A stretch of 64,000 nucleotides of DNA from JAHFUA01 sp963808725 (GTDB lineage Bacteria; Acidobacteriota; Terriglobia; Terriglobales; Acidobacteriaceae): NCBI GenBank assembly GCA_963808725.1, contig CAWEGO010000002.1, positions 682,001-746,000 on the forward strand, in the 5' to 3' direction. Both the position numbers and the translations under genes were made by a program. This document shows, piece after piece, positions 7,064 through 16,494 of this stretch (positions are counted from its first letter, which is position 1; the number at the start of each line of letters is the position of its first letter). The notes under the pieces were generated by a model, which did not search any database, was not told where the DNA came from, and saw only the letters and a program-made list of their open reading frames with translations.

Positions 7064-8317
7064 TCAGCCCAACAATCGCAGGAAGCGACGCGGATCGTTT
7101 TCGAACCCAGGGAAAATCGTCGCCAGGTCTTTGTTGCCGAGATGGCGATAGACGCCTTCGCCCAGCACGCGGCGGAAGTCGGTGGTGAGCGCCAGGTCGC
7201 GGCCTTCGTTGAGCTGGGATTGGTCCAGTCCCGGCCACTGCCCGTAAACGCGCCCGCCACTCACCGGTCCGCCGAGGACGAACATCACGTTGGCGTGGCC
7301 GTGGTCGGTGCCGCGATTGCCATTCTCGCGCGCGGTGCGCCCGAACTCCGACATGGTGACCAGCACGGTGTCTTCACCGAGATCGCCGAGATCGGTCCAG
7401 AAGGCGGCGATCGACTGCGAAAACTCGCGCAGCACGTTGGCGAGTTGTCCTTGCACGGCGCCTTCGTTGACGTGGTGGTCCCAGCCGCTGATGTCGGCGA
7501 AGGCGACTTCCACGCCGAGGTTGGCCTTGATGAGCTGCGCCAGTTGCCGCAGGCTGTCGCCAAAGCGTCCGCGCGGATAGTTAGCGCCGCGCGCCGGCGT
7601 GTAGCGCGCCGGATCGGCGGCCTTGAGCATCTTCACCGCTTCGAACGTCTCCTGACCGGTGCCGTGCAGCACCGTATCCACCGACTGCGCATATATCGCT
7701 TCGAAGGTGTTGCTCAGGGGAGCGGCAGCGGGACCGCGTCCGCCTACGCCGAATTCATTGATGTTGCCGATGGCTACTGCCGGCGCCGTTCCTGCCAGCG
7801 CTCGCGGCAGCGTGCCGCCCATGGCGATGGCGCGGAACGGGCTCGCATCCGGCTCAGGCTGGCGGACGGCGCGGTTGAGCCAGCCATCGTCGGTGGACTT
7901 CACGCCCGGCGTGCCGGATTCCATGTAATCCTGCGCGTCGAAGTGGGAGCGCGTGTTGTCGGGCGAGCCGGCGGCGTGCACGATGGCCAGGTGCTTCTGG
8001 TCCCACAGTGGCTTGAACGATGCCATCGCGGGATGCAGCCCGAAGAAGCCGTCCAGGTCGATGCAGGATTCCTGCCCGCGGTTCGGACGCGGAATGGCGA
8101 TCGACGGCCGCATCGCGTAGTACGCCGACTCCCCGTGCGGCACCACGATGTTGAGCCCGTCGGCGGCGCCGCGCTGGAACAGCACCACCAGGCGCTTGCG
8201 GCTCGTTCCCGTAGTCTCAGTGCCCCAGACCGTGCGCGTGAGAAAGCTGGGGATGGCGGTGGTCGCCACCAGCGCCAGCGCGCCGTTCTTCAGGAAAACT
8301 CTGCGGGTAATGGACAT
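7064..8317 (-). CDS. DUF1501 family Tat-exported protein
   Basis: 417 residues. The start MSITRRVFLKNGALAL has a textbook twin-arginine motif followed by a hydrophobic stretch, so export by Tat is expected. The body matches the DUF1501 (sulfatase-like) family: GxAxGLN near residue 55, HAAGSPDNTRSHFDAQDYM near residue 115, and EFGRTARENGN with DHGHAN near residue 330. Genes of this family are usually paired with DUF1800 genes, as here. The biochemical function is unknown. Confidence 0.88.
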   Translation of the reverse strand: MSITRRVFLKNGALALVATTAIPSFLTRTVWGTETTGTSRKRLVVLFQRGAADGLNIVVPHGESAYYAMRPSIAIPRPNRGQESCIDLDGFFGLHPAMASFKPLWDQKHLAIVHAAGSPDNTRSHFDAQDYMESGTPGVKSTDDGWLNRAVRQPEPDASPFRAIAMGGTLPRALAGTAPAVAIGNINEFGVGGRGPAAAPLSNTFEAIYAQSVDTVLHGTGQETFEAVKMLKAADPARYTPARGANYPRGRFGDSLRQLAQLIKANLGVEVAFADISGWDHHVNEGAVQGQLANVLREFSQSIAAFWTDLGDLGEDTVLVTMSEFGRTARENGNRGTDHGHANVMFVLGGPVSGGRVYGQWPGLDQSQLNEGRDLALTTDFRRVLGEGVYRHLGNKDLATIFPGFENDPRRFLRLLG

Positions 8318-8586
8318 TGGAAAGCTCCTGGCTACTAGCCACTAGCTCCTAGCCAACCGCTCTTGGCTCTTGGCCTTTGGCTCTTGGCCTGAAACTTCTA
8401 CAACAAACTAAAAGCTATCTCATAAATAAAGAAAAGATGTCATCCTGAGCGACCGAGGGTCCCGCGCGTCTTCGGGGCCCCCAGCACGCCCGGTTTTGGC
8501 GCGCTGGGGCAGAGCGCGGGAAACGGTCGCGAAGGACCTTGGTTTTAACTGCCCCCGTGCATTAACTGGCAACTGACAACTGGTAA
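8318..8586. repeat. Intergenic repeat block: heptamers plus GTCATCCTGAG-type element
   Basis: Between the DUF1501 and DUF1800 genes. 8325-8395 holds CTAGCCA and CTCTTGG heptamers. 8452-8547 is a dispersed element beginning GTCATCCTGAGCG with internal GC-rich inverted segments (CCAGCACGCC..GGCGCGCTGG) and ending GCGAAGGACCT. 8560-8590 has CAACTGG heptamers. Confidence 0.65.
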
Positions 8587-10578
8587 CTATCTCCTTTGAA
8601 ACTCCGGCGAGCCCATGAGCAGGCCGGCGAGCACGCCCACATTGGGCGGGGGGACGGAATCATCGAGCCGCCTGCCCGTGACCTGGGGATCATCCATTTG
8701 CTTCACGATGGTGTCATGGGTGTTCTTCGACACATCGCCGGCGAGCAGCGACACCTCCAACGCGGCCAGCGCTCCCGTCCGATCCGGCGGCGCTTGGCCG
8801 TCGGGCAGAATGCGAGCGGCATCGAAATTCAATCCATGCATCCGCCCGGCTCCCAGCGCCAGCGCGAAGTTCATGCGGCTCAGCAGCGCCGCCGAGTTCA
8901 CCCAGGTTTCCGCTTTCATGGAGTATCCGGTGGGCGGCTGCGCGCCGTAGAGCGGCATGCCCATGCGGTTCAGGTTCTGCACCAGCGGCATGGGATTCTC
9001 CACGTCCACGCCGGAAGCGCGCACCGCGGAAACCACAAATTCCAGCGGCGTCTTTACCTTGGCGCGATAAGCCTCAGGCGACCAGAACTCGGGTGACTGG
9101 AAGAGCGTGCGCAGCACTTCGCGGATGTCGCCGTCTTTCTTGCGGAAGGTTGCGGCCATGCGGTCGACCAGCGCCGGCGGCGGATCGTCGGAGACGAAGC
9201 GCTCCGCCAGCTTCAGACTGATGAAGTGCGCCGTCTGCGGGCTCTTGGCCAGCATCTCGAGCACCGCGTCGCCTTCCTTCTCGCCATGTTCTTTGATCGT
9301 CTTGCCCAGCACGTGCTTCGGACCCGGTTCGTGCCGGCGCTCGTTGAACTCGAAGCCGCCGCCCTGGCGCGGCTGCTTGAGGGTCCAGCCGGTGAAAACC
9401 TTGGCGACTTCCGTGACGTCTTTCTGGCTATACCCGCCGTTGACGCTCAGTGTGTGCAGCTCCATCAGCTCGCGGGCGTAGTTCTCGTTCAAGCCTTCGC
9501 TCTTTTTCTTGGCATTGGGATTTTGCGGATTCGGCGGACGATATACCGGAATGCCGAACGGCCCGCGACGATAGCTGCCGGGGCGCTGCGGCATGCCCAG
9601 CGCCGCTTGCGAATGCGGACCGACGCTCAGCCAGTTGTCGAGATAGAACAGCATGGCCGGGCTCTTGGCGGTGGCTGCAAGCAGGTCCTTAAATTTGCCC
9701 AGAGCGTGCGGACGGATCACATCGCGCTCGTAGGCGGTCAGCAGATAGCGGTCCGGCCCCTTGCCCAGGAAGACGTTGAAGTGGTTGAACCAGAAGTCGG
9801 TCATCACTTCATCGAGCTGGCGCTCGCTGTAGACGGCGCGCAACACCTTAGCCTGCTGCAGCTCGGTGGTGATCACCTGCTGCGGATTCACCATGGCCAT
9901 AACTGTTTCGCGCTGCTGCGGCGTGAACTCCTGCATGACGCGCTCGCGGTTGTCCGGCTTCATGTCGCGCGCCAGCATGCGGCGCTCTTCCGGCGCCATC
10001 TTCAGGATCTCCTGGAAGCGCTCGTCCGGAGGCAGGTCGAGAAGTTCCTGCGCCCGGGCGTCGGCTTGCAGGCGAGCCTCGCGCTGCGCCGCCTTCTGGT
10101 CGGCATTCATTTCCATGCTGGAATTGTTGAGATCCTGGTCGCCCTTGGCCTGTTTCTGTTCCTGCCGATCGCGATAAGCGCCCACCTGCGATTCGTAGAT
10201 GGCACGCTCTGTGGGATCGCGCGGCATGCTCTTCTTGCCTTCCGCGACCTCTTTCACCACCTGGGGCGGAGGGAATTTCTCGATCATCTCCCTGGTGTCC
10301 ATGCTCAGGGTAGTGAAGGCGGCCAGGCGTGCCTCGACGGCATGGTCGTCGATTCTCTCGGGATGCAGTTGCTGGTCGATCCACTGGTCCACGCCCATGG
10401 CCGCGACGCGTTCCACCTCACCCGGCCGCGGACCGAAGGTTAGACGATTCAGCGCGTGCAGCGCACGCTTCTGCTCGTCCATCTGGCGCGACGCCGGTTT
10501 CTTCTTAGCGCTAACCAGAACCGAGGCCGAGAGGCCCACGACCAAGATCAACAGCAGTGCGGGATGCTTTCGTTGCAT
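8587..10578 (-). CDS. DUF1800 family exported protein
   Basis: About 663 residues. The start MQRKHPALLLILVVGL gives a signal peptide. An upstream ATG at 10602 with a weak AAGG is the alternative. The DUF1800 hallmarks are present: HALNRLTFGPRPGEVERV near residue 40, WIDQQL, DFWFNHFNVF in the middle, NENYARELMELHTLSVNGG, and a C-terminal LLMGSPEFQRR. A charged, Gln/Glu/Arg-rich segment near residues 130-230 is an insert with coiled-coil character. It is the usual partner of the DUF1501 gene next to it. Function unknown. Confidence 0.87.
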   Translation of the reverse strand: MQRKHPALLLILVVGLSASVLVSAKKKPASRQMDEQKRALHALNRLTFGPRPGEVERVAAMGVDQWIDQQLHPERIDDHAVEARLAAFTTLSMDTREMIEKFPPPQVVKEVAEGKKSMPRDPTERAIYESQVGAYRDRQEQKQAKGDQDLNNSSMEMNADQKAAQREARLQADARAQELLDLPPDERFQEILKMAPEERRMLARDMKPDNRERVMQEFTPQQRETVMAMVNPQQVITTELQQAKVLRAVYSERQLDEVMTDFWFNHFNVFLGKGPDRYLLTAYERDVIRPHALGKFKDLLAATAKSPAMLFYLDNWLSVGPHSQAALGMPQRPGSYRRGPFGIPVYRPPNPQNPNAKKKSEGLNENYARELMELHTLSVNGGYSQKDVTEVAKVFTGWTLKQPRQGGGFEFNERRHEPGPKHVLGKTIKEHGEKEGDAVLEMLAKSPQTAHFISLKLAERFVSDDPPPALVDRMAATFRKKDGDIREVLRTLFQSPEFWSPEAYRAKVKTPLEFVVSAVRASGVDVENPMPLVQNLNRMGMPLYGAQPPTGYSMKAETWVNSAALLSRMNFALALGAGRMHGLNFDAARILPDGQAPPDRTGALAALEVSLLAGDVSKNTHDTIVKQMDDPQVTGRRLDDSVPPPNVGVLAGLLMGSPEFQRR

Positions 10579-10678
10579 GGCAGATTCCGACCCGGCAGGC
10601 ATGATGACCTTATATATCGAACACGGCTCGACGGAAAAGTTGCTTGAAAATGACAGGTTGGGCACAAGCTGGCTACAA

Positions 10679-10782
10679 CCCAGATCCTTCGCGACCGTTT
10701 CCCGCGCCGGAAAAAGCGCGCGGGAGCCCCTTCGACTTCGCTCAGGGCAGGCTCTCGGTCACTCAGGATGACAATCCTTGAA
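10679..10782. repeat. Dispersed GTCATCCTGAG-type repeat (inverse orientation)
   Basis: Runs from AGATCCTTCGCGACC to CTCAGGATGACAAT, the reverse-complement layout of the copy at 8452. The centre has a GCGCGCGGG inverted segment. It separates the DUF1800 and HD-GYP genes. Confidence 0.6.
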
Positions 10783-10791
10783 GATTCGTGG

Positions 10792-12096
10792 CTACGTCAG
10801 CAGGAACCGTCCGCTGGTGGCCTTGTGGTGGACGGTAGCGGCGAGGTGGTCCACGTCGGGAGCGGCGATGTTGCACACCAGGTTGGTGTCGAGAAAGGTG
10901 ACCTGATTGCGCCCCACGGCGTCGCGCCGCACCTGGATCAGCAAGGCCTGCACCACACTGGGATCGTACTTCTGGGGCGTCAGGCGCACCATCTCGCTCA
11001 GAGCTTCGCCCACGGAAAGCGAGTGCCGGTAGGCACGCTCGCTGGTCATGGCGTCGAGGGTGTCCGCCACGGCCACGATGCGCACGGGCAGCGCCACTTC
11101 ATCGATGCGCAGCCGGTCGGGATAGCCGGAGCCGTCGGCGCGCTCGTGGTGCCAGCGCACGATCTCCGGGATCTGCGGCCAGGGGAACTGCACGTTGTGC
11201 ACGATCTGGTGGCCGATGGTGGTGTGATCCATCACCTCGCGGAACTCGCGCTCCTCCAGCGCCGACGCCTTGCTGAAAATGTACTTGTCGACCGTGACTT
11301 TGCCGATATCGTGCAGATAGCCTCCGGCGCGCAGCCCGGCGACTTCCTGATCGCTCATGCCCATGGCCTCGCCCAGCCCGGCGGCGTAGCGCCCGACGCG
11401 CAGCGAGTGTCCGTGCAGGTGCGGGTCTTTAACATCGATGGCGCTGGCGAAGGCAAGCAGAGTGTGGTCGTAGAAGTTGTGCATTGAAGCCATCAGCCGC
11501 AGGTTCTCCGAGATGCGATGCTGCAACGTCTGGCTCAGGGTGTAGTTCTGCAATCCTAGGCCAATGTAAGGCCCGAGCATGCCGAGCGCGTCGAACTCGT
11601 CGCGATCGTACTGGGCGTCGGCTTCGCGGCGGCCGAGGGCGATCGCCCCTACCAGCTTCGCTCCCACCTTCAACGGCACGATGCAGCGGAACAGCTCCGG
11701 AGCGATGTTGCCGTTGGAGCTGAGAAAGTTTTCCCACGTCTGCGCGGAGACTGGCTGCGGCCCGGCGGCGGTTGAGAGCGCGTGCACGTGCTTGGGGAGC
11801 AGGGGAATGACGGCGGTATCGGGAAACAGCGAGAAGCCGCTGGCGGCGACCGAGCTCAGCATCGCCGGCCGGTCGCTGAAGATGAACAGCGCCCCCTCGC
11901 GCGCGCCCACGGTCTGCATCACCAGGCCCAGCGTGGCGGCGGTGGTGTGGGGGAAGTCGCGCTCGGCGGTGATCTCCGGCCCCAGGTCGGCCAGAGTCTC
12001 TACGGTGGAGAGCAGGCGGCGGAAGTTGCTTTTCTGTATCGCCACGCGCGGCGGCGAGAACCACAGAGCAAGTCGAGAGTAGCACGCGTGCGACAA
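10792..12096 (-). CDS. GAF + HD-GYP domain cyclic-di-GMP phosphodiesterase
   Basis: 434 residues. Residues ~35-190 are a GAF-like sensor and ~205-395 an HD-GYP domain with the metal-binding HD at 262-263 (LHDIGK) and HHERADGSGYP near residue 315. It also has ADTLDAMTSERAYR. The GYP signature is complete, so c-di-GMP hydrolysis is expected. No membrane segment and no receiver domain are seen. PilZ and MshEN proteins elsewhere in the window are plausible c-di-GMP targets. Confidence 0.88.
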   Translation of the reverse strand: MSHACYSRLALWFSPPRVAIQKSNFRRLLSTVETLADLGPEITAERDFPHTTAATLGLVMQTVGAREGALFIFSDRPAMLSSVAASGFSLFPDTAVIPLLPKHVHALSTAAGPQPVSAQTWENFLSSNGNIAPELFRCIVPLKVGAKLVGAIALGRREADAQYDRDEFDALGMLGPYIGLGLQNYTLSQTLQHRISENLRLMASMHNFYDHTLLAFASAIDVKDPHLHGHSLRVGRYAAGLGEAMGMSDQEVAGLRAGGYLHDIGKVTVDKYIFSKASALEEREFREVMDHTTIGHQIVHNVQFPWPQIPEIVRWHHERADGSGYPDRLRIDEVALPVRIVAVADTLDAMTSERAYRHSLSVGEALSEMVRLTPQKYDPSVVQALLIQVRRDAVGRNQVTFLDTNLVCNIAAPDVDHLAATVHHKATSGRFLLT

Positions 12097-12174
12097 GCGG
12101 CGGCGTTGGTTAGTTTGGTGCGGAGGACTGAGTTACTGAGTACCGCCGGTCAGGACGCGACCGTGTGCCACCTG

Positions 12175-12888
12175 TTAGAAGTGTTCGCGGAGTTGTGCGA
12201 ACCGCTCCAGCACCAGCAGCCGCCCCGAGCCGTCGCCGGGCTGCGCCAGTTCCTCGTGCTCGAGAATCCAGGTCTGGTCGTGGGGCACGAACACGGCATT
12301 CAGACCGGCGGCAAGGGCGGGATTCACATCCGACTTCGGGCTGTTGCCCACCATCCAGGTGATCTCCCGCGCCAGCCCGTGTTTCACAACCACCTCGCGA
12401 TATATCTCCGGAGTCTTCTCCGGAACCACCTCGACGGCAGCGAAGTACGCCTTCAGTCCCGAGCGCTCGACTTTGCCTGTCTGTTCGGTGAAGTTGCCCT
12501 TGGTCATCAGGATCAAGCGGTGGCGGCCGGCGAGATAGTCGAGCGTCTCCCGTACGCCCGCGATAATCTCCACCGGATTCTCCGCAATGGCCTGGGCGAA
12601 ACTGCGGATGGTCTCATGCAGCGCCGGGGTGAGCGGTTCGACAGAAAGGCGCTCGAAGGTCTCAACCAGCGCGTGGGCGAAGCTGAGCAGGCCATAGCCA
12701 TGCTTGACGACGTTGGCCCGCTCCACGTCATTGAGCACCTCGCGCACCTGCCGCGGCGTGTATTCGTGGTGATTGAGAAAAGAGATGAAGTTGGCGATGG
12801 CGCGCTCGAAATAGACGTTGTTCTCCCACAGGGTATCGTCGGCGTCGATGAGAAAGGTCTGGGCGCCGTTGTGTGCGGGTGCGGCCAT
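12175..12888 (-). CDS. HAD-superfamily hydrolase
   Basis: 237 residues. Motif I is DADDT at 15-19 (Asp15 nucleophile, Asp17 acid/base). Motif II is LMTKGN near 127, with Lys near 155 (PEKTPE) and motif III VGNSPKSDVNPALAAG near 178. The helical cap between motifs I and II makes it a C1-type HAD. The order resembles phosphoglycolate phosphatase and YjjG-like nucleotidases, but the substrate cannot be read from sequence. It ends 78 bases upstream of the HD-GYP gene on the same strand. Confidence 0.82.
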   Translation of the reverse strand: MAAPAHNGAQTFLIDADDTLWENNVYFERAIANFISFLNHHEYTPRQVREVLNDVERANVVKHGYGLLSFAHALVETFERLSVEPLTPALHETIRSFAQAIAENPVEIIAGVRETLDYLAGRHRLILMTKGNFTEQTGKVERSGLKAYFAAVEVVPEKTPEIYREVVVKHGLAREITWMVGNSPKSDVNPALAAGLNAVFVPHDQTWILEHEELAQPGDGSGRLLVLERFAQLREHF

Positions 12889-12969
12889 TCTGGCTGTCTA
12901 TGATAGCTGGAGTTTCCATGCTCGTGTCAGGGCGCGGCACCAGGGGATGGGGAAAATCCATTCAATTAA

Positions 12970-13155
12970 GTGTCATTCTTCTGCCGACCAAGGGCAGGCG
13001 GGAGAATCTGAGATAGCAGTCAGCACCACGATTCAGGTGGTGGAGGCGTTCTCGCCAGATCCTCTGCTCGCCAGGTCCTCCGCTTCGCTCAGGATTTCGG
13101 CAGCGGGCTCGGACGCCCGCTAAACGCCTCAAGCTCGCGAAGGATGACATTTTCG
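12970..13155. repeat. Dispersed repeats in a divergent gap
   Basis: Contains GTCATTCTTCTGCC...GGCGGGAGAATCTGA (12970-13011) and an AGATCCT...GCGAAGGATGACAT element (13055-13152). A central GGATTTCGGCAGCGGGCTC block is repeated almost exactly at 53945. No gene is seen in the gap 12889-13216. Confidence 0.6.
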
Positions 13156-13216
13156 ACAGTGAGTGCAGAGACCCCACGTCAGTCATCCAGGTGCGAATGT
13201 TACAATCCCGCCCGCC

Positions 13217-14923
13217 ATGAAAAGAATCCTGAATGTTGTCCTCATCGTCTCCGCCGTCATTTCCTTCGGATTCGCCCAGGCTGCGCAGCGCACCGGCGGT
13301 CATAAGGGACGCTCCAGTCCCTCGAAGCCCGTCCAAGATGTTGCCAAAGACCTGCCGGAGCGTGTGGCGCGGTACAAGACAGTGCCAATGCCCTTCCGCT
13401 CGCAGGGACTGAGCCCGAAAGAGATCCGGTTGGTGAACAAGCTAGTGGAAGCCAACCGCGACATCGAAGACATCTACTGGCGGCAGAGCGATCCCGAGGC
13501 GCTGACGCTTTACGAGTCGCTGAAGGGCGCGACTGATGCGCGCGATCAGATGCTGCGGCGTTTTCTTTACATCAACGGCAGCCGCTTCGACCTGTTGGAT
13601 GAGAACCGTCCTTTCGTGGGCACGCAGCCCATGCCGCCCGGCCACGCGCTCTACCCGGCGGACCTGACCCGCGCCCGGCTCGATGCTTACGTCGCCGCGC
13701 ATCCCGGGAAGAAGAACGAGCTCTACAATCCGTTCACCATCGTCCGCCGCGAAGGCCAGGATCTGGTAGGAATCCCGTATCACGTGGCTTTCGCCTCGTT
13801 CCTCGAGGACGCGGCCAAGAAGCTGCGCGAGGCGGCCGGGCTGAGCGACGATCCGGCGTTCGCCAAGTTTCTGCGCCTGCGCGCCGACGCCCTGCTCACC
13901 GACGACTACTTCCAGAGCGATCTCGCCTGGCTCGAACTCACTAATCCCAAGTTCGACATCATCTTCGCGCCCTACGAGACCTACCTCGACGACCTGCTGG
14001 GGGTGAAGACTTCCTACGGCGGCGCCGTGCTGGTGCGCAACCAGCCGGAGAGCAAGAAACTCGAGCTGTATCAGAAGTACGTGCCCGACATCCAGGAGGC
14101 GCTGCCGCTGGCGAAGGAAGACCTGCCTTCCAAGCGCGGCCTGGCCACCCCCATGGAGGTGATGGACGCCCCCTTCCGCTCGGGCGATCTGAACCACGGA
14201 TACCAGGCGGTGGCCGACAATCTGCCCAACGATCCGCGCATCCATGAGCAGAAAGGCAGCAAGAAAATCTTCTTCAAGAACTTCATGGACGCGCGGGTGA
14301 ACTACGTGATCCTGCCGGTAGCCAAGCGGGTGATGAAGCCGGACCAGGCCGCCAAGGCCTCCGCCGACGGCATTCTGACGGCTGTCATCCTGCACGAGAT
14401 CTCACACGGGCTGGGTCCGGCGTTCGCGCGCGTCGGCGGCAAGCAGGTGGATATCCGCGAGGCCATCGGCGGCGCCTACTCAGGGCTGGAAGAAGCTAAG
14501 GCAGACGTGGTGGGAATGTTCGGGCTGAAGTGGCTCGTCGATCACGGCGCGCTGCCCCAGAATCGGCTGGAAGAGTATTACGCCTCTTACGTCGCCAGCA
14601 TCTTCCGCACCGTGCGCTTCGGTACCGGCGAGGCCCACGGCCGCGCCGAGATGATGGAGTTCAACTATCTCACCGAACGCAACGCCATCACCCGCGATGC
14701 CTCGGGGCGCTACGCGGTGGACTTCGGCAAGATGCCGGATGCCATCGCGTCGCTCGCCAAGGAACTGCTGGAGATCGAGGCCACCGGCGACCGCGCCCGC
14801 GCCGAAAACTGGTTCAAGAAGTATGACACCATGCCGGCGGAGCTGAAGTCGGCGCTGGCCTCGGCCAGCAGCGTTCCCGTGGACATCGAGCCAGTGTTCT
14901 CGTTCGCGCGAGAGGTGAAGTAG
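13217..14923 (+). CDS. Dipeptidyl-peptidase III-like (M49-related) zinc peptidase, exported
   Basis: 568 residues starting MKRILNVVLIVSAVISFGFAQAAQ, a clear signal peptide. The zinc site is HEISH near residue 393 with the downstream acidic motif EEAKAD near 425. In classical DPP III the first motif is HExxGH, with an extra residue, and the second is EE(C/R)RAE. The plain HExxH form followed by GLGP occurs in bacterial M49-like proteins sometimes labelled MutT/Nudix family. Probable role: removal of dipeptides in the periplasm. The ATG chosen starts the signal peptide; no strong ribosome site. Confidence 0.75.
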   Translation: MKRILNVVLIVSAVISFGFAQAAQRTGGHKGRSSPSKPVQDVAKDLPERVARYKTVPMPFRSQGLSPKEIRLVNKLVEANRDIEDIYWRQSDPEALTLYESLKGATDARDQMLRRFLYINGSRFDLLDENRPFVGTQPMPPGHALYPADLTRARLDAYVAAHPGKKNELYNPFTIVRREGQDLVGIPYHVAFASFLEDAAKKLREAAGLSDDPAFAKFLRLRADALLTDDYFQSDLAWLELTNPKFDIIFAPYETYLDDLLGVKTSYGGAVLVRNQPESKKLELYQKYVPDIQEALPLAKEDLPSKRGLATPMEVMDAPFRSGDLNHGYQAVADNLPNDPRIHEQKGSKKIFFKNFMDARVNYVILPVAKRVMKPDQAAKASADGILTAVILHEISHGLGPAFARVGGKQVDIREAIGGAYSGLEEAKADVVGMFGLKWLVDHGALPQNRLEEYYASYVASIFRTVRFGTGEAHGRAEMMEFNYLTERNAITRDASGRYAVDFGKMPDAIASLAKELLEIEATGDRARAENWFKKYDTMPAELKSALASASSVPVDIEPVFSFAREVK

Positions 14924-15568
14924 CGCCGGCATTCTCATAGAGCCCTCGTGCAACGTGCCGCGCCGGGTGCAGGCGCTCGGGAGGGCCCGACTTTAGTCGG
15001 GCCGTCAGCGTCTTTTTATTGAATTGTCATCCTGAGGAAGCGCGAGGGAGTCCGCCGCGGCGGACGACCCGAGCGCGACGAAGGACCTCGGTTATGCCAG
15101 GGGCCAGAATTGCGGTCCGCTGCACACACCCCGACACTGTGGGCTCGCAGACCGCCTCAAGATCCTTCATTCGCTCTCACCTCGCTCGTGCTCGGTTCGA
15201 GCTTCATTCAGGATGACAACTCCGCAATAGTCCGAATGGACGGTCCAGCGGAGTGTAGAAACCGCTTGAGGGTGCCCCACCCTTGCCTGCCGTTGGCAAG
15301 GGTGGGGATTTTGACTTTCCGGGGTGTGCGATTCATCCCGCTGCGAGGCAAAACCAACGTCAAAACCCCCACCCTAACGTCGAACCGCACGACGTCGATG
15401 GGGCACCCTCGAGATTCTTGCTGGGAGTCAGGGATTTCCACCCACTCGACACATTGGGTGGGCCACTCGCCCATTTCGAAAGTTTATACTGTGCGGCCCT
15501 AGCGGGCCGCAGCGAATCGCGACCGCATTGCACGGAAATGGCACACGGGCACACGAGGATCACCGATC
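14924..15568. repeat. Gene-free stretch filled with dispersed repeats
   Basis: No coding signal over 645 bases. 15025-15222 is a GTCATCCTGAGG ... CATTCAGGATGACAAC element whose two ends are inverted copies. 15268-15410 is a second, MITE-like element listed separately. Beyond 15411 only short direct repeats and the presumed thioesterase promoter region remain. Confidence 0.6.
15268..15410. repeat. MITE-like element with GAGGGTGCCCCA terminal inverted repeats
   Basis: Bounded by a perfect 12-bp inverted repeat (GAGGGTGCCCCA / TGGGGCACCCTC). Inside are a perfect 12-bp hairpin (CCCACCCTTGCC / GGCAAGGGTGGG) and a second inverted pair GTGGGGATTTTGAC / GTCAAAACCCCCAC. It is non-coding and 143 bp long. 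The GGGGCACCC end sequence also occurs beside the hairpin at 54591-54633. Confidence 0.6.
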
Positions 15569-16000
15569 ATGAATGCGGAATCTGCAGCCAAGCCCATCAC
15601 GTATCGTGGAGTCGTTTATCCCTGGCATTGCGACCACATGGGACACATGAACGTCATGTGGTATGTCGGCAAATTCGACGAAGCCACCTGGAATCTTTTC
15701 GCTTCGATCGGTATTACTCCTGCCTATGTTCGCGACCAGAGGCACGGAATGGCCGGACTACAGCAGAACATTACCTACAAGAAAGAACTGATCGCGGGAG
15801 ATGTCGTGGTAGTACGGTCCGAGATTCTGGAGGTGCGGGAGAAAGTGATCCGTTTTCAACACGAACTATTTAACGGCGAGGAGGGCGAACTGGCGGCCGT
15901 CTGCGAATTGACTGTGGTGCATCTGGATCTCAGGACACGCAAATCTCGGCCGTTTCCGCCGGAGATAGCGGCGCGCGCTCGTGCCAGTCTCCGCACCTGA
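15569..16000 (+). CDS. Hotdog-fold acyl-CoA thioesterase (YbgC/4HBT family)
   Basis: 143 residues, one hotdog domain. The signature WHCDHMGHMNVMWYVGKFDE near residues 19-38 contains the catalytic Asp (CDHMGHMN) of the 4-hydroxybenzoyl-CoA thioesterase family. GAGG lies about ten bases before the ATG. It would hydrolyse acyl-CoA thioesters in the cytoplasm. It stands alone and convergent with doxX, so the substrate is open. Confidence 0.83.
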   Translation: MNAESAAKPITYRGVVYPWHCDHMGHMNVMWYVGKFDEATWNLFASIGITPAYVRDQRHGMAGLQQNITYKKELIAGDVVVVRSEILEVREKVIRFQHELFNGEEGELAAVCELTVVHLDLRTRKSRPFPPEIAARARASLRT

Positions 16001-16005
16001 TCCGA

Positions 16006-16467
16006 TCAAACCTGTAAGGGACTCTGGCGTTTTCTCCGCCAGGCGTCAATCGACAGCAAGCCGGGACCGCTGATAATCAGGAAAATCAGGCAGCAGGCCA
16101 TGGCGAAGTCGGTGCGCGCATCGCTCACCATGAACCAGAAGCCCTGGCCGGGACGCGAGAGTTCCGGAATTTTGGTGGTGGCGATGGCGGTCGAGATGAT
16201 CGCCAACAGCGGCACGGACGCCAGCCGCGTGAACAATCCAATCAGCACCAGGAACCCACAAACAATTTCGAACACGCCCACAAAGTGGGCCATGATCCAG
16301 GGATGCGGAATATCGATTTTGGCGAAGCGATTCACACCCATGTTGGGATCGATGTACTTGAGGATGCCCTGCGTGCCGAAGATCAAGCCCACGGCAATCC
16401 GGACGAGAATAATCGCCGGAGACCGCGCGCGCAGTCTCGAAAAAACGGATTGGCCGACGGCATCCAT
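16006..16467 (-). CDS. DoxX family membrane protein
   Basis: 153 residues with four hydrophobic helices. The first reads ILVRIAVGLIFGTQGILKY and the second FEIVCGFLVLIGLFTRLAS, the DoxX pattern. It starts 27 bases after mqnD on the same strand, so it is the last gene of a pepP/bioY/mqnD transcript. Proteins of this family are linked to respiratory or redox functions, which fits proximity to menaquinone biosynthesis, but the role is not established. Confidence 0.82.
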   Translation of the reverse strand: MDAVGQSVFSRLRARSPAIILVRIAVGLIFGTQGILKYIDPNMGVNRFAKIDIPHPWIMAHFVGVFEIVCGFLVLIGLFTRLASVPLLAIISTAIATTKIPELSRPGQGFWFMVSDARTDFAMACCLIFLIISGPGLLSIDAWRRKRQSPLQV

Positions 16468-16494
16468 AGGTTCTCGGCAGCGCGCAGCCGGGCG

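Noticed and set aside
7142..10443. Long plus-strand ORFs (398 and 405 codons) opposite DUF1501 and DUF1800
   Set aside because: Both are shadows in high-G+C DNA: Arg/His/Ala-rich, no motifs, and the minus-strand genes carry clear family signatures.
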